Assembly (NCBI RefSeq): GCF_023734775.1
Contig: NZ_AP025732.1
Location: 3,664,501-3,728,500, forward strand
Reading direction: 5' to 3'
Source of the DNA: Nostoc cf. commune SO-36
GTDB lineage: Bacteria; Cyanobacteriota; Cyanobacteriia; Cyanobacteriales; Nostocaceae
Length of the DNA stretch: 64,000 nucleotides
Made by a program: the position numbers and the translations under genes. Shown here in pieces: positions 50,700 to 59,764 of the stretch. The notes under the pieces were generated by a model that was given only the letters and a program-made list of their open reading frames with translations, did no database searches and was not told where the DNA came from. Numbering within the stretch: the first letter of the stretch is position 1; every line of letters starts with the position of its first letter.

Positions 50700-50935
50700 G
50701 CAAGTGGAGTATGCATCAATACAGTTCAGTTAAGCAATTTTTTCCTTCTCTTTCTTCTCTCTGCGTCCTCTGCGCCTTCTCTACGAGACGCTACGCGTTG
50801 GCGAAAGCCTCTCGTAGAGAAGGCGGTAGCCTGCGGCAAGCCGTTCGCGTAGCGTCTCGTAGAGAAGCGTCTACGTTAAAAAATTGACTTTGATAACAGA
50901 GTTTTAGCCTTAACTGAACCGTATTAGAGTATGCA
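50700..50935. repeat. Dispersed repeat of about 200 bp, copy with palindromic insert
   Basis: AGTTCAGTTAAGCAATTTTT ... GAGTTTTAGCCTTAAC. Matches 62850-63012 over its whole length except for a palindrome of about 43 bp (CTCTACGAGACGCTACGCG ... CTCTCGTAGAGAA, about 50778-50821) present only here between GCGCCTT and GGCGGTAGCC. Confidence 0.75.
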
Positions 50936-51060
50936 TGGGGTTCTTGGCAACTATTTTATGATGATGAAAGGTTACGCGCTTTAAGGCAGAAAGGTTTTAA
51001 GATTTTGCCTGTCGTCGTAGAACTTGTGACAAGGCGTTGCTGATTGGAAGGCGTTGCATT

Positions 51061-51217
51061 GACCTGCACCTTTGTTGCATCGACCTGCACCTTTGTCACA
51101 TCGACCTGCACCTTTGTTGCATCGACCTGCACCTTTGTTGCATCGACCTGCATCTTTGTCACATCGACCTGCACCTTTGTCACATCGACCTGCACCTTTG
51201 TTGCATCGACCTGCACC
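51061..51217. repeat. 21-bp minisatellite B (7 units plus a partial)
   Basis: Tandem units GACCTGCACCTTTGTTGCATC and the variant with GTCACATC. Shares the core GACCTGCACCTTTG with minisatellite A, but the 3' part differs. Several frames stay open on both strands. Not within recognisable CTACGGTGTA ends. Confidence 0.9.
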
Positions 51218-51435
51218 AAAACTTTTTAAGGGTGCAATCTCAAAAGCCCCCAACTTCAGTTATGGGGGAATGGCACTAAGAAAAGCCCAAAGGGTTGTGT
51301 CATTTTGTTCCCAGCCTCCAGGCTGGGAATGTATTTAAAGTGGGCTTCTGCCTCTTGTCAAGCTACTGGAGGCTCCGCCTAGGGTGTTGACTCTGTGCCT
51401 TTTTAGAAGTTAACAAATCATGCAAAATATGTGTA

Positions 51436-51541
51436 GTCATTGCGAGCGGAGCGTTCACGGAGCGTCTCGTTGGCGCAGCCTCTCGTAGAGAAGAGAAGCA
51501 ATCCCAGAGATTTTGCGATTGCTTCGCAAAGCTCGCAATGA
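51436..51541. repeat. ATTGCGAG palindromic repeat with nested module
   Basis: GTCATTGCGAG ... CTCGCAATGAC outer arms as at 45095-45159, with the module GTTCACGGAGCGTCTCG ... CTCTCGTAGAGAAG at 51452-51492 inserted in the left arm. Confidence 0.75.
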
Positions 51542-51574
51542 CACAAGAGAGATTTTGCCCTGACACAAAAATAG

Positions 51575-51669
<95 letters not shown>

Positions 51670-51804
51670 TAGTATGAGTCAAAAACGCCCAAATTTCATC
51701 AAAGTCAACAGCCTAGGCAGAGCCTCCCAGAATGGGTTCCCTGCCTCTAGGCAGGGAACCAGTCAGAATGTTTTGAATTTTGAATTTTGAATATGGGGAA
51801 TGCA

Positions 51805-52344
51805 TTACACATTCCCATCTAAGACTGTTCCTTCTATATTGGCTCCATCCAAATTTGCGCCGCTCAAATTTGTCTGGTTCAAATCTGCTTGAGTGAGATT
51901 TGCCTGGGATAAGTCAGCTACAGTTAAATCTGCACCACTCAAATCGGCTCCATCTAGATTTGCCGCTATCAAGTTGGCTTCTTGCAAATCCGCGTCACTC
52001 AAGTTGGTTTCAATCAGTTTAGCAACCGTCAAATCAGCCTGACTTAAATTAGCTCCTTCCATTGCGGCTCCATCCAAAATAGCTCCATCTAAAATAGCTC
52101 CGCTTAAATTACTACCACTGAGGTCAGCATTGCTCAAATCTGCTCCATTTAAATCTGCCTCAATCAAACTGGCTTGGGCTAAATTAGCGTGACTCAGATT
52201 AGCTCCATCTAAAATTGCTCTATCTAAAATTACGCCACTGAGATTGGCTTCCCTTAAGTTCGCCTCGCTTAAGTTGACACCAGTAAAGTCTCTGACACCT
52301 GCGGCATAGTTTTTCAGGAGTTGATCTGCTTTCATATCTGTCAC
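51805..52344 (-). CDS. Pentapeptide-repeat protein
   Basis: 179 residues. After about 20 residues (MKADQLLKNYAAGVRDFTG) almost the whole protein is A(D/N)LxX pentapeptides (LSEANLREANLSGVILDRAIL ... ADLSGADLTVADLSQANL), which form a right-handed quadrilateral beta-helix. Cyanobacteria have many; cellular roles are mostly unknown. Met-4 (52335) may be the true start. Confidence 0.92.
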   Translation of the reverse strand: MTDMKADQLLKNYAAGVRDFTGVNLSEANLREANLSGVILDRAILDGANLSHANLAQASLIEADLNGADLSNADLSGSNLSGAILDGAILDGAAMEGANLSQADLTVAKLIETNLSDADLQEANLIAANLDGADLSGADLTVADLSQANLTQADLNQTNLSGANLDGANIEGTVLDGNV

Positions 52345-52603
52345 TGTGCTAAGGAACGTTTAATTGATTACCCAGACAAGCAGCAAATCCCCAGCACGCG
52401 CTACTGAGAATTGATGTGGTGAATCAAACTAGGGTGAATATTTAATCGTATTTATTTATGATAGCCATACCCAACTACTGGCGCTACTACCTAGAGTTAT
52501 GAGTTACTTTCATACTTAAGACGGATGTTGCTGACCTTAAAAATTTGAGCATTAGTGCAAAGCGATCGCTATACTCAATTGTGGTGTTCGTCTGGCAGAG
52601 GTT

Positions 52604-53493
52604 ATGGCAAAACCAATTCGTATTCTTTTGCAGACTACGATTCCTACGACTGAAAATGACTGGAGTATTTTTCGTTTCTCGATGTTACAAAATTACTTAG
52701 CATCGATTCAAGACGAAGCAGGAAACTCCTTATTTGAAGTTACAGGACGTGATTATGAATCAGATGCAGTCGGTGGCGATCCAGTTTTAAGTAATTTGGA
52801 TAAATCAGATTTTGATGAACTTTGGCTATTTGGCTTAGAGGTGGATAATGGTTTAACCGAAAAAGACATTGCCGGAATTAATGCTTTTCGGCAACGCGGC
52901 GGCGGGATTTTGACAACACGCGATCATCAGGATATGGGCTGCTCAATGTGTGGTTTAATTGACATTGGTGATGTCCACTATTTCAACACCAAAAATCCTG
53001 ATCCCGATGAATCTCGCTGGAGCCGAGATGACTCATACACAACTTATATCTCCTGGCCCAACTATCATTCTGGAGCTAACGGCGATTATCAAAAAATTAC
53101 CGTTGTTGAACCCATTCACGAACTTTTAAAAAATCCTAATTCACCTTCAGGAAGTATCGAGTTTTTCCCAACACATCCCCACGAAGGCGGTATTGGCGCA
53201 CCTGGGGGCAATACAAGCGCGCGGGTAATTGCCCTGGGTAAAAGTTTAGTTACAGGTCGTAACTTCAATTTGGTTGTAGCGATCGAGCATCATCAAGATA
53301 ACCAGGGAAATGTATTAGGACGAGCAGTAGCTAACTCCAGCTTTCATCATCTAGTAGATTACAACTGGGATATTAATAAAGGCTGCCCCACTTTTGTAGA
53401 TGAGCAACCAGGAGATGGGATGAAAAAGAGCCGCGTGCCTTAGAAGATATCAAAGCCTATGTGCGTAACGTCGCTTTCTGGCTAGCAAATTGA
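52604..53493 (+). CDS. Hypothetical protein with amidotransferase-like fold (3' end frameshifted)
   Basis: About 296 residues. Not assigned to a named family with certainty. The FDELWLFGLEVDNGLTEKDIAGINAFRQRGGGILTTRDHQDMG region resembles the ThuA/class I glutamine amidotransferase-like fold, and CSMCGLIDIGDVHYF, YISWPNYHSGANGDY and EFFPTHPHEGGIG are His/Cys rich. The frame as sequenced stops at 53443 (KKSRVP). One missing A in the AAAAA run (53423-53427) would give EPRALEDIKAYVRNVAFWLAN ending at 53493, a natural C-terminus. Confidence 0.75.
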
Positions 53494-53553
53494 TATTCTC
53501 GGTGAGTTTTGATGTTTGTGGTATAGCGGTTATCGTTTACGTGAGGTACACCC

Positions 53554-53581
53554 GTAGGGGCACGGCATGCCGTGCCCCTAC
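53554..53581. terminator. Repeat-derived bidirectional hairpin terminator
   Basis: GTAGGGGCACGGCATGCCGTGCCCCTAC, a perfect palindromic stem between the convergent 52.6-kb gene and tldD. The same element is at 26797-26824. Confidence 0.6.
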
Positions 53582-53621
53582 AACTTGTCCAATACAGACC
53601 TAATGCTACAAGGGTTGGAGT

Positions 53622-55016
53622 TTATGTTTCCCCGCCAACCACTACATCTCGAATTCTCAGACTAGGGCCACCACAACCCACAGACAAGCCATTTTGTCCT
53701 CCTTTACCACAACCGCCAGATTCATCCCAGTAGAAATCATCACCAAGCGCCTCAATATCCGCTAAAGTTTGGAATACATTTCCTGAAAGCGTCACATCCC
53801 GCACAGGTTCAGCAATTTTGCCGTTCCTAATCATCCACGCTTCCCCAGCACTAAAGGTAAACATTTCCCCATTTGTCATTCCACCCAACCAATTACGGGC
53901 ATAAACTCCTTCTTTGATATCGGTGAATAAGTCTCCAACTGGTGTTTTACCCCGTTCAATCCAGGTATTTGTCATCCGCACAATAGGGGTAAAGTGATAG
54001 TTGAGACAGCGAGCATTACCCGTAGGTGCTTCTTCCAATTTGCCAGCAGTTTCACGAGAATGTAAACGTCCAACTAAAACACCATCTTTAATTAGTTGAG
54101 TAGTAGTAGCAGGCGTACCTTCATCGTCGTAAAAATAGCTCCCGCGATGTCCCTCTGGAGCCGCACCATCAAAAATTTGCAGTTCTTCTGGGCCAAACCG
54201 CCTTCCGATGGTCATGACTTCCAGCAGATCGGGGTTTTCATAAGCCATATCAGCCTCAGAAAGATGTCCGAAAGCTTCGTGGACGAATAAACCCGTGAGA
54301 ATTGGGTCAATGACAACGGTGTAAGTATTGCCTTTGACCGATGGCAGAGATAAAGCGGCGATCGCTCTTTGAGCCGCACCTTTTACCTGTTCATCCAAAT
54401 CAGTTAAATCTTCGTAAGCTTTGCGAGAGCCAGTAGTTTCCCGTCCAGTTTGTACGGTTTCGCCATTTCTGGCGGTGGCGGCAAAGCGCATTTCCATATC
54501 TACCCAAGATTGCTCGATCAAAGTGCCTTCTGAGGTAGCAATGATCACTTTTTGGGCGCTGTCACCGTAACGCACCGAGGTGGTGGTAATCCGGCGATCA
54601 ACGCTTTTGAGCAATTCAGTATAGCGATCGCACAATTGTTTTTTTTGCGAGAGTGGGATATTTCGCGGGTCTGCGCCTTTTAGGGGGAGAATGCACACTG
54701 CTTGCACCGGGTCAATGGGTGCAAGTAAAGTTTCTTCATCACCAACCATCCGCGCAGCAGCGATCGCTTCTTCTATCCGATCCTGGATTGTCGCCAATTC
54801 GTTAAAGCAGCTCAATCCCCATCCACCTTTATAACAAGCGCGAATATGTCCACCAATGGAGATGCCTTCACTGAGAGTTTCCACCTTGTCGCCACGCAAC
54901 AAGATATCAGTCCCTTCTGCTTCTTCCAGGCGAATCATCAGATAATCTACACGCCCACAGTAGCGTGCGATCAGGTCAGAAAGTAAATTTTGTGCGTCAG
55001 CAAGTGTAGTCGGCAT
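53622..55016 (-). CDS. tldD: TldD-family metalloprotease
   Basis: 464-residue TldD-like protein, which with TldE/PmbA degrades unfolded peptides or processes modified peptides. Zn-binding HExxxH-type motif HEAFGHLSEAD (about 245-255). GCGKGGQNGLSVGCGGPSLRIRDVVVGG C-terminus typical of TldD. Full length. No TldE neighbour in the window. Confidence 0.93.
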   Translation of the reverse strand: MPTTLADAQNLLSDLIARYCGRVDYLMIRLEEAEGTDILLRGDKVETLSEGISIGGHIRACYKGGWGLSCFNELATIQDRIEEAIAAARMVGDEETLLAPIDPVQAVCILPLKGADPRNIPLSQKKQLCDRYTELLKSVDRRITTTSVRYGDSAQKVIIATSEGTLIEQSWVDMEMRFAATARNGETVQTGRETTGSRKAYEDLTDLDEQVKGAAQRAIAALSLPSVKGNTYTVVIDPILTGLFVHEAFGHLSEADMAYENPDLLEVMTIGRRFGPEELQIFDGAAPEGHRGSYFYDDEGTPATTTQLIKDGVLVGRLHSRETAGKLEEAPTGNARCLNYHFTPIVRMTNTWIERGKTPVGDLFTDIKEGVYARNWLGGMTNGEMFTFSAGEAWMIRNGKIAEPVRDVTLSGNVFQTLADIEALGDDFYWDESGGCGKGGQNGLSVGCGGPSLRIRDVVVGGET

Positions 55017-55153
55017 TTTTAATTAGTAACAATGACGAACTGCATTTATTTTGCAATTAATTGGGGAACTTCTGCTAAGGAATTTCCTCCATGAGTGCCA
55101 GTAACCTTTCTGTCACTAGCAAATTATCTTCAACCAAGCGAACCGATTGAAGA

Positions 55154-55430
55154 AGAATTCAGAAGTCAGAATTCAGGAGTCAGAATAAAGACGCGACGCT
55201 CGAATACTCGCTAACGCGGACTCGCTAACGCTTCTCTACGAGACGCTAAAAGCGAACGCTATCAGTCGGGGATTCAGATCGCGCAGGAATTGAAGACCAC
55301 CAAATTTTCAATTTGGTGGGGGTCTTAAACCCCATTATTCAGACGCGACGCTCGAGTACTCGCTAACGCTGCGCTATCCGCCAGTCATACAGAATTCATT
55401 CTGAATTCTGACTCCTGACTCCTGAATTCT
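55154..55430. repeat. Composite inverted/direct repeat
   Basis: Outer inverted arms GAATTCAGGAGTCAGAAT-like / ATTCTGACTCCTGAATTC. Inside, direct repeats GACGCGACGCTCGARTACTC at about 55190 and 55343, a TTCTCTACGAGACGCT fragment, and the hairpin GACCACCAAATTTTC / AATTTGGTGGGGGTC. Gap between DUF790 and tldD; no gene. Confidence 0.6.
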
Positions 55431-55439
55431 GTTTGATAA

Positions 55440-56654
55440 TCAGTCCATTACAGCTAACACAGCTTTCGGCAATAACTTATCTTTAAACCAAACAATTCTG
55501 GCGGGGACATCGTTTAATTGTACTCCCGCCTTTTCTAAATTAAGTCGCTCGGAAATTGCCAAAATCAAATCATCACGTCCAGCCCGCCGCACCTGAGAAA
55601 ACTTCTTTTGTAAATATTCTGGTCGCCAATAACCAACGATTTCTAATAAGAATGTGCGTCCATCAGAATGCACCAAGCGAAAATCGGGAATCATCACACT
55701 ACCAGGAATTGGGATCAAATCAACTTCTCGCTCTAACGCCCAACCACTTTTCAACGCATCCCACTTATCAGCAAAGGATGCTTCTAACATACTATCGTAG
55801 GGCTTACCCGGTGGATAATGGGATACCAAACCACATTCAGAATTGAGAGTAAAACGTCCAGTTTTCCAAGCATTTGTATAAGCGTCGCGGGTTTGGAGAA
55901 TGGAAGAAAGACTCCATTTAGTAACGTGAAGTAAAGCCGGAATCATTTTAGCGATCGCTAACCCATATCGCGTACTAGGATTAAACAAACTCGTCGGCCC
56001 ATCTATCGTAATTGTAAACCCGTGGTCAGCATCGCCCTCAATATAAGCCATCAATTGAAACAACTTCAGATAGCGAAACAACAGCTTATATTCACCCGGA
56101 ACATTCCGATGAGCATTTAACACCAGTTTACTAGCCTTATAAAACACACCCTGCACCTGAGATAAGTTATATCGATTTAATACATCTGGCGCTGTTGGTG
56201 CATCAAACACTGTCAAAATCTTATTTTCAGATAAATCAGCATATAACCCATTACGAACCTGTTCCAATAAAACTTCCCGCTCAAGTTCTTGAGTTAACTC
56301 ATCAGCAATTTTACTCAGAGTAACTTGTGTTGATTCTCGACTAGAAACCGACTTTGCAGCCAATGAAAACACCCGTTCTCTTAACATTTGTGGTTCCAAA
56401 GGACTAACCACCTCAAAAGTACAAAAACTGCTTTTGAGAATATAAGCTAACCCTCGCTTTACCCGATAATCTGTAGAATCTCCTTCAAAATCAGTCAGTT
56501 GTCGCTCAAGCACACCTTGAGTCTTCCCAACCGCCGATTGAAAATAATTAATTAACTCAATCGCCAACTCCGAAGTTTTGTTATCAATCTTCAGTCTCTT
56601 CGGGATAATCTCCTCCCCGTTTTGGCGATGCATCAGTAAATCTGTCGGTAACAT
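55440..56654 (-). CDS. DUF790 (Bax1-like) nuclease
   Basis: 404-residue DUF790 protein. In archaea this family is Bax1, an endonuclease that binds the XPB helicase and is proposed to act in nucleotide-excision-type repair. A PD-(D/E)xK-like core is visible near residues 320-345: PDFRLVHSDGRTFLLEIVGYW. Upstream are the conserved AYILKSSFCTFEVVSP and YRYLKLF-type helices. The start overlaps the end of the helicase gene by 71 bp, so the two are translationally linked and surely act together. Confidence 0.87.
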   Translation of the reverse strand: MLPTDLLMHRQNGEEIIPKRLKIDNKTSELAIELINYFQSAVGKTQGVLERQLTDFEGDSTDYRVKRGLAYILKSSFCTFEVVSPLEPQMLRERVFSLAAKSVSSRESTQVTLSKIADELTQELEREVLLEQVRNGLYADLSENKILTVFDAPTAPDVLNRYNLSQVQGVFYKASKLVLNAHRNVPGEYKLLFRYLKLFQLMAYIEGDADHGFTITIDGPTSLFNPSTRYGLAIAKMIPALLHVTKWSLSSILQTRDAYTNAWKTGRFTLNSECGLVSHYPPGKPYDSMLEASFADKWDALKSGWALEREVDLIPIPGSVMIPDFRLVHSDGRTFLLEIVGYWRPEYLQKKFSQVRRAGRDDLILAISERLNLEKAGVQLNDVPARIVWFKDKLLPKAVLAVMD

Positions 56655-58182
56655 CTGAATTCTGAATTTTAGATTTTGAACTTCCCGTTGAATAATTAAT
56701 TTCTAACTGTTCCGCAGCCTTCAAACTCCGTTCCTTCCCACTCCCATAAACAACCTGTAACTTCCCCTTCCTCTCCTCTTCCTCTCCGCGTCCTCCGCGC
56801 CTCTGCGGTTCGTTCCTCTCCCCTCTCCGCCTAGCCGAAGTTCCCTCCTCACTCGTATCCTCCGCCACTACCTCATACAAAATTGCCTGCTTATTCTCAA
56901 TATTTCCCTTCCGTAAAATCCTCCCCAATCGCTGAGTATACTCCCTAGCCGAACCCGTTCCCGATAAAATAATCGCTACAGTTGCCGCCGGCACATCAAC
57001 ACCTTCATTCAATACATGAGAAGCAACCAAAGTATTATATTTACCCTCCCGAAACTTGGTTAATATCTCATGGCGTTCCTTCACAGGAGTTTGATGAGTA
57101 ATTGCCGGAATTAGCAACTCTTGAGAAATGCGATAAACCGTCGCATTATCAGCAGTAAAAATCAAAATTCTTGCCGGATAATGTTCTGCCAATAAATCAA
57201 TCAGAATTCGCAACTTTCCATCAGTACCCAAAGCAATATCTTTCGCTTCTCGGTGCGCTAACATCGCCCTACGTCCAGATTGCGATCGCGCGCTCATTTG
57301 CACGAACATTTGCCAACCTTGCAGACTCCCCAAAGAAATCTTAGATTGCTTCAAAAAGTCATTGCGAGTTTGAATTAACTGGTTGTATCTTTCCCGCTCA
57401 AGTTGCGATAACTTCACCTTAATTTGGACAATTTCATGTTCTGCTAACGCCTTTCCTGCCAAATCTTCGGCGCGTTTGCGATATACTTCTTGACCAATAA
57501 GGATATTTAAGTCAGCGTGTTTACCATCGGTGCGTTCTGGTGTAGCGGAGAGTCCCAGACGATAAGGTGCGATCGCATATTCAGCAATCACACGATTAAA
57601 ATCTGTCGGTAAATGATGACATTCATCAAAAACAATCAACGCATATTGATTTCCCAACGTCTCAGCGTGAATGGCGGCACTATCGTAAGTTGCAACTAAA
57701 ATTGCCGTTCTATCCCGCGAACCGCCCCCCAACAATCCCACCTCAGCATCGGGGAAAGCCGCTACTAAGTGTGCATACCACTGATGCATTAAATCTAAAG
57801 TTGGCACAACAATTAGCGTTGTGCGCGGCGTTGACTGCATCGCCATTTGCGCCAAATAAGTCTTTCCTGCCGCCGTGGGAAGCACAACAACCCCTTGTCT
57901 ACCCGCTAGTTTCCAAGCTGCTAGCGCCTCAGTCTGGTGGGGGTAAGGTTCCATTTCCAGAGTGGGAACCAAATCTACAGGATAAAATTGCTTTGCCTCA
58001 TCGATAAAATTCACATCTTCCGCTTGTAGTGCTTCCACTAGCGATCGGTATCTAATTGCCGGAATGCGGAATTTTTCGACTCTATCATCCCATGTAGCAT
58101 AATCCATCCAACCTTTGCCGCGTGGCGGTGGATGCAAAATTAATGTGCCGCGATCAAAATTTAATGTAGGAGTACGAGCCAT
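56584..58182 (-). CDS. XPB/Rad25-like SF2 helicase
   Basis: 532-residue superfamily 2 helicase related to archaeal/eukaryotic XPB. Walker A LPTAAGKTYL (102-110), motif DECHH (186-190), LSATPERTD (211-219), HVLNEGVDVPAA and QRLGRILRKG in the second RecA domain. The N-terminal part (to about 75) is the damage-recognition-like region. The C-terminus (about 455-532) is low complexity; residues about 458-482 (RRRGERNEPQRRGGRGEEEE) are coded by a copy of the genome's CCGCGCCTCTGCGGTTCG repeat. Paired with the Bax1-like nuclease. Confidence 0.9.
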   Translation of the reverse strand: MARTPTLNFDRGTLILHPPPRGKGWMDYATWDDRVEKFRIPAIRYRSLVEALQAEDVNFIDEAKQFYPVDLVPTLEMEPYPHQTEALAAWKLAGRQGVVVLPTAAGKTYLAQMAMQSTPRTTLIVVPTLDLMHQWYAHLVAAFPDAEVGLLGGGSRDRTAILVATYDSAAIHAETLGNQYALIVFDECHHLPTDFNRVIAEYAIAPYRLGLSATPERTDGKHADLNILIGQEVYRKRAEDLAGKALAEHEIVQIKVKLSQLERERYNQLIQTRNDFLKQSKISLGSLQGWQMFVQMSARSQSGRRAMLAHREAKDIALGTDGKLRILIDLLAEHYPARILIFTADNATVYRISQELLIPAITHQTPVKERHEILTKFREGKYNTLVASHVLNEGVDVPAATVAIILSGTGSAREYTQRLGRILRKGNIENKQAILYEVVAEDTSEEGTSARRRGERNEPQRRGGRGEEEERKGKLQVVYGSGKERSLKAAEQLEINYSTGSSKSKIQNSDVTDRFTDASPKRGGDYPEETED

Positions 58183-58189
58183 GAGTATT

Positions 58190-58237
58190 GGGTATTGGGC
58201 ATGGGGTATTGGGCATGAGGCATTGTTATTCCCCTCA
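58190..58237. repeat. TATTGGGCATGGGG tandem repeats
   Basis: Short heptamer-like iterations of TATTGGG / GCATGGG directly upstream of the helicase gene. The same family occurs in the kinase gene at about 18090-18135. Confidence 0.6.
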
Positions 58238-58401
58238 TCTTCCTTATTCCCTTGATTACTAATAACGCAAAAAGTGTATGTTTTATCTTAATAGAGGTTA
58301 GCGTTACCCTATCGCCCTCGCCACCAAAAGAAAACCCCCTGCTAGATGACGCGCTACGGGGTAGGTAAGTAAATGGGCGTAAATAAATATAATTATGTTC
58401 C

Positions 58402-58503
58402 GTCATTGCGAGTGAAGCGAAGCAATCGCAAAGTCTCTAGGATTGCTTCTCTTCTCTACGAGAGGCTGCGCCAACGAGACGCTCCGCGAACACTCGCAAT
58501 GAC
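58402..58503. repeat. ATTGCGAG palindromic repeat with nested module
   Basis: Homologous, in inverted orientation, to 45095-45159 including the flank TAAATGGGCGTAAATAAATAT. The right arm contains an inserted palindrome CTTCTCTACGAGAGGCTGCG ... GACGCTCCGCGAAC (58451-58491). Confidence 0.8.
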
Positions 58504-58506
58504 ATC

Positions 58507-59454
58507 TTAATATTTAATATGAGCATAGGCTTCATAAACACCCTTAACGTTATACCAGTTGAGGAAAATTCGGGCAATTTCTAAAGCTAATTGTGGTTTA
58601 CCTAAGTTAATTAGCCATTGCAACAAAGGAGCCATTGTCCGTTCATTCAGTGTGCCATTTAGTGAAAGAATTCCCCAAAGTAAGCGATGCAGCCAAGTCA
58701 TTTGAATCATCATTCGCACTTCCCATGTAGGATGCTTTTGATAAAACAAAACTCCCATACGTCCGCGTTGAATTTCTTGGTCAATCAATCGGGGAATTTG
58801 CTCTAATTTAAATGCTGGATGCCAGTGATATCCTACGGCTTCTGGACATTTAATTAGTGTCAAACCTAGTTTCTTTAGCCGCACACCTAATTCTAAATCT
58901 TCCCAGCCATAGAGTTGAAAGCTAGTATCAAAAAGTCCGGCTTTCTCTAGCCAATGTTTAGGGATTGCTACATTTCCCGTAGCAAAAAAAGCTGCGGAAA
59001 AATCTGTGACTTTGTAAGGTTCAGCCGTTGGATTGTCGAAATTGCAAGTATTGATAACTGCGCCGTAAGTAAAGAAGCGATCGCTCCCCAATTTCTCCTG
59101 TCCCTGCAATAATGCATTAGCATGAGCTTGCAGGAAATTCTTCAGCACTACTAAATCACTATCAATAAAGATAATTGTGTCTCCCAGTGCCTGTTCTACT
59201 CCCAAATTCCGAGCCGCAGCCGGGCCAGCATGATCTTGTTGAAACCATCGCACATGAGGAAACTCCTCTTTGTGTGCTGCTAACCACTCCAATGTGCCAT
59301 CAGTAGAACCATCATCTACCAAGACAATCTCGTAATTAGTAACAGAACTTCGCTGGCTTAACTCCTGCACCTCTAAGGCGCGGAGGCACTTTTCTAAAAT
59401 CGGTTGGCGATTATAAGTCGGTATCACAACGCTGAAAAACACAGTCTCACCCAC
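58507..59454 (-). CDS. GT2-family glycosyltransferase
   Basis: 315-residue family 2 glycosyltransferase (GT-A fold). FSVVIPTYNRQPILEKCLRAL start, nucleotide-sugar/metal motifs VLVDDGSTDGT and IIFIDSDLVV (DxD), acceptor region GWEDLELGVRLKKLG (ED motif). One or two amphipathic helices near the C-terminus. Substrate unknown. No adjacent polysaccharide cluster. Confidence 0.92.
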   Translation of the reverse strand: MGETVFFSVVIPTYNRQPILEKCLRALEVQELSQRSSVTNYEIVLVDDGSTDGTLEWLAAHKEEFPHVRWFQQDHAGPAAARNLGVEQALGDTIIFIDSDLVVLKNFLQAHANALLQGQEKLGSDRFFTYGAVINTCNFDNPTAEPYKVTDFSAAFFATGNVAIPKHWLEKAGLFDTSFQLYGWEDLELGVRLKKLGLTLIKCPEAVGYHWHPAFKLEQIPRLIDQEIQRGRMGVLFYQKHPTWEVRMMIQMTWLHRLLWGILSLNGTLNERTMAPLLQWLINLGKPQLALEIARIFLNWYNVKGVYEAYAHIKY

Positions 59455-59764
59455 AACACTATTTATCCATCTCCAGGATAGGACAGATGGGGCGCTAACA
59501 CTGTTCCTTAGCTGATTCTGGTTAAGAAAATATCAGAGAAAATAATTTTTAGTTAACTAAGATATAATCTAACCTTAATCATTGGCAACTAAACTAAATA
59601 ACGAAATAGTTATATTTATCCTTAAAAGCCAAGTAATTTCAGATGTTGTCAATAGTTATTATTTATTTTAAATATAGCAAATTGGATTAAATTAAGAATT
59701 TTTTATATCAGTTAGTATAATTTATTTCTACTAAATTTTTTCTGTCACATCAGAGGAAAGTTTG
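59455..59764. promoter_or_regulatory. AT-rich divergent promoter region of GT2 and phoX genes
   Basis: About 310 bp of AT-rich sequence. TCTAACCTTAATCATTGGCA (about 59568-59587) loosely resembles half-sites of the cyanobacterial Pho box (CTTAACCT), but spacing and copy number are not convincing. A GAGGAAAG RBS precedes the phoX start. Confidence 0.35.

Noticed and set aside
50936..51058. Short frame reading FYDDERLRALRQKGFKILPVV next to minisatellite B
   Set aside because: Looks somewhat protein-like, but is too short and without start or context; possibly a remnant. Not called.
59560..59590. Pho box upstream of phoX
   Set aside because: Only one loose CTTAACCT-like half-site; the required tandem repeats with fixed spacing are not visible. 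A matrix scan would decide.
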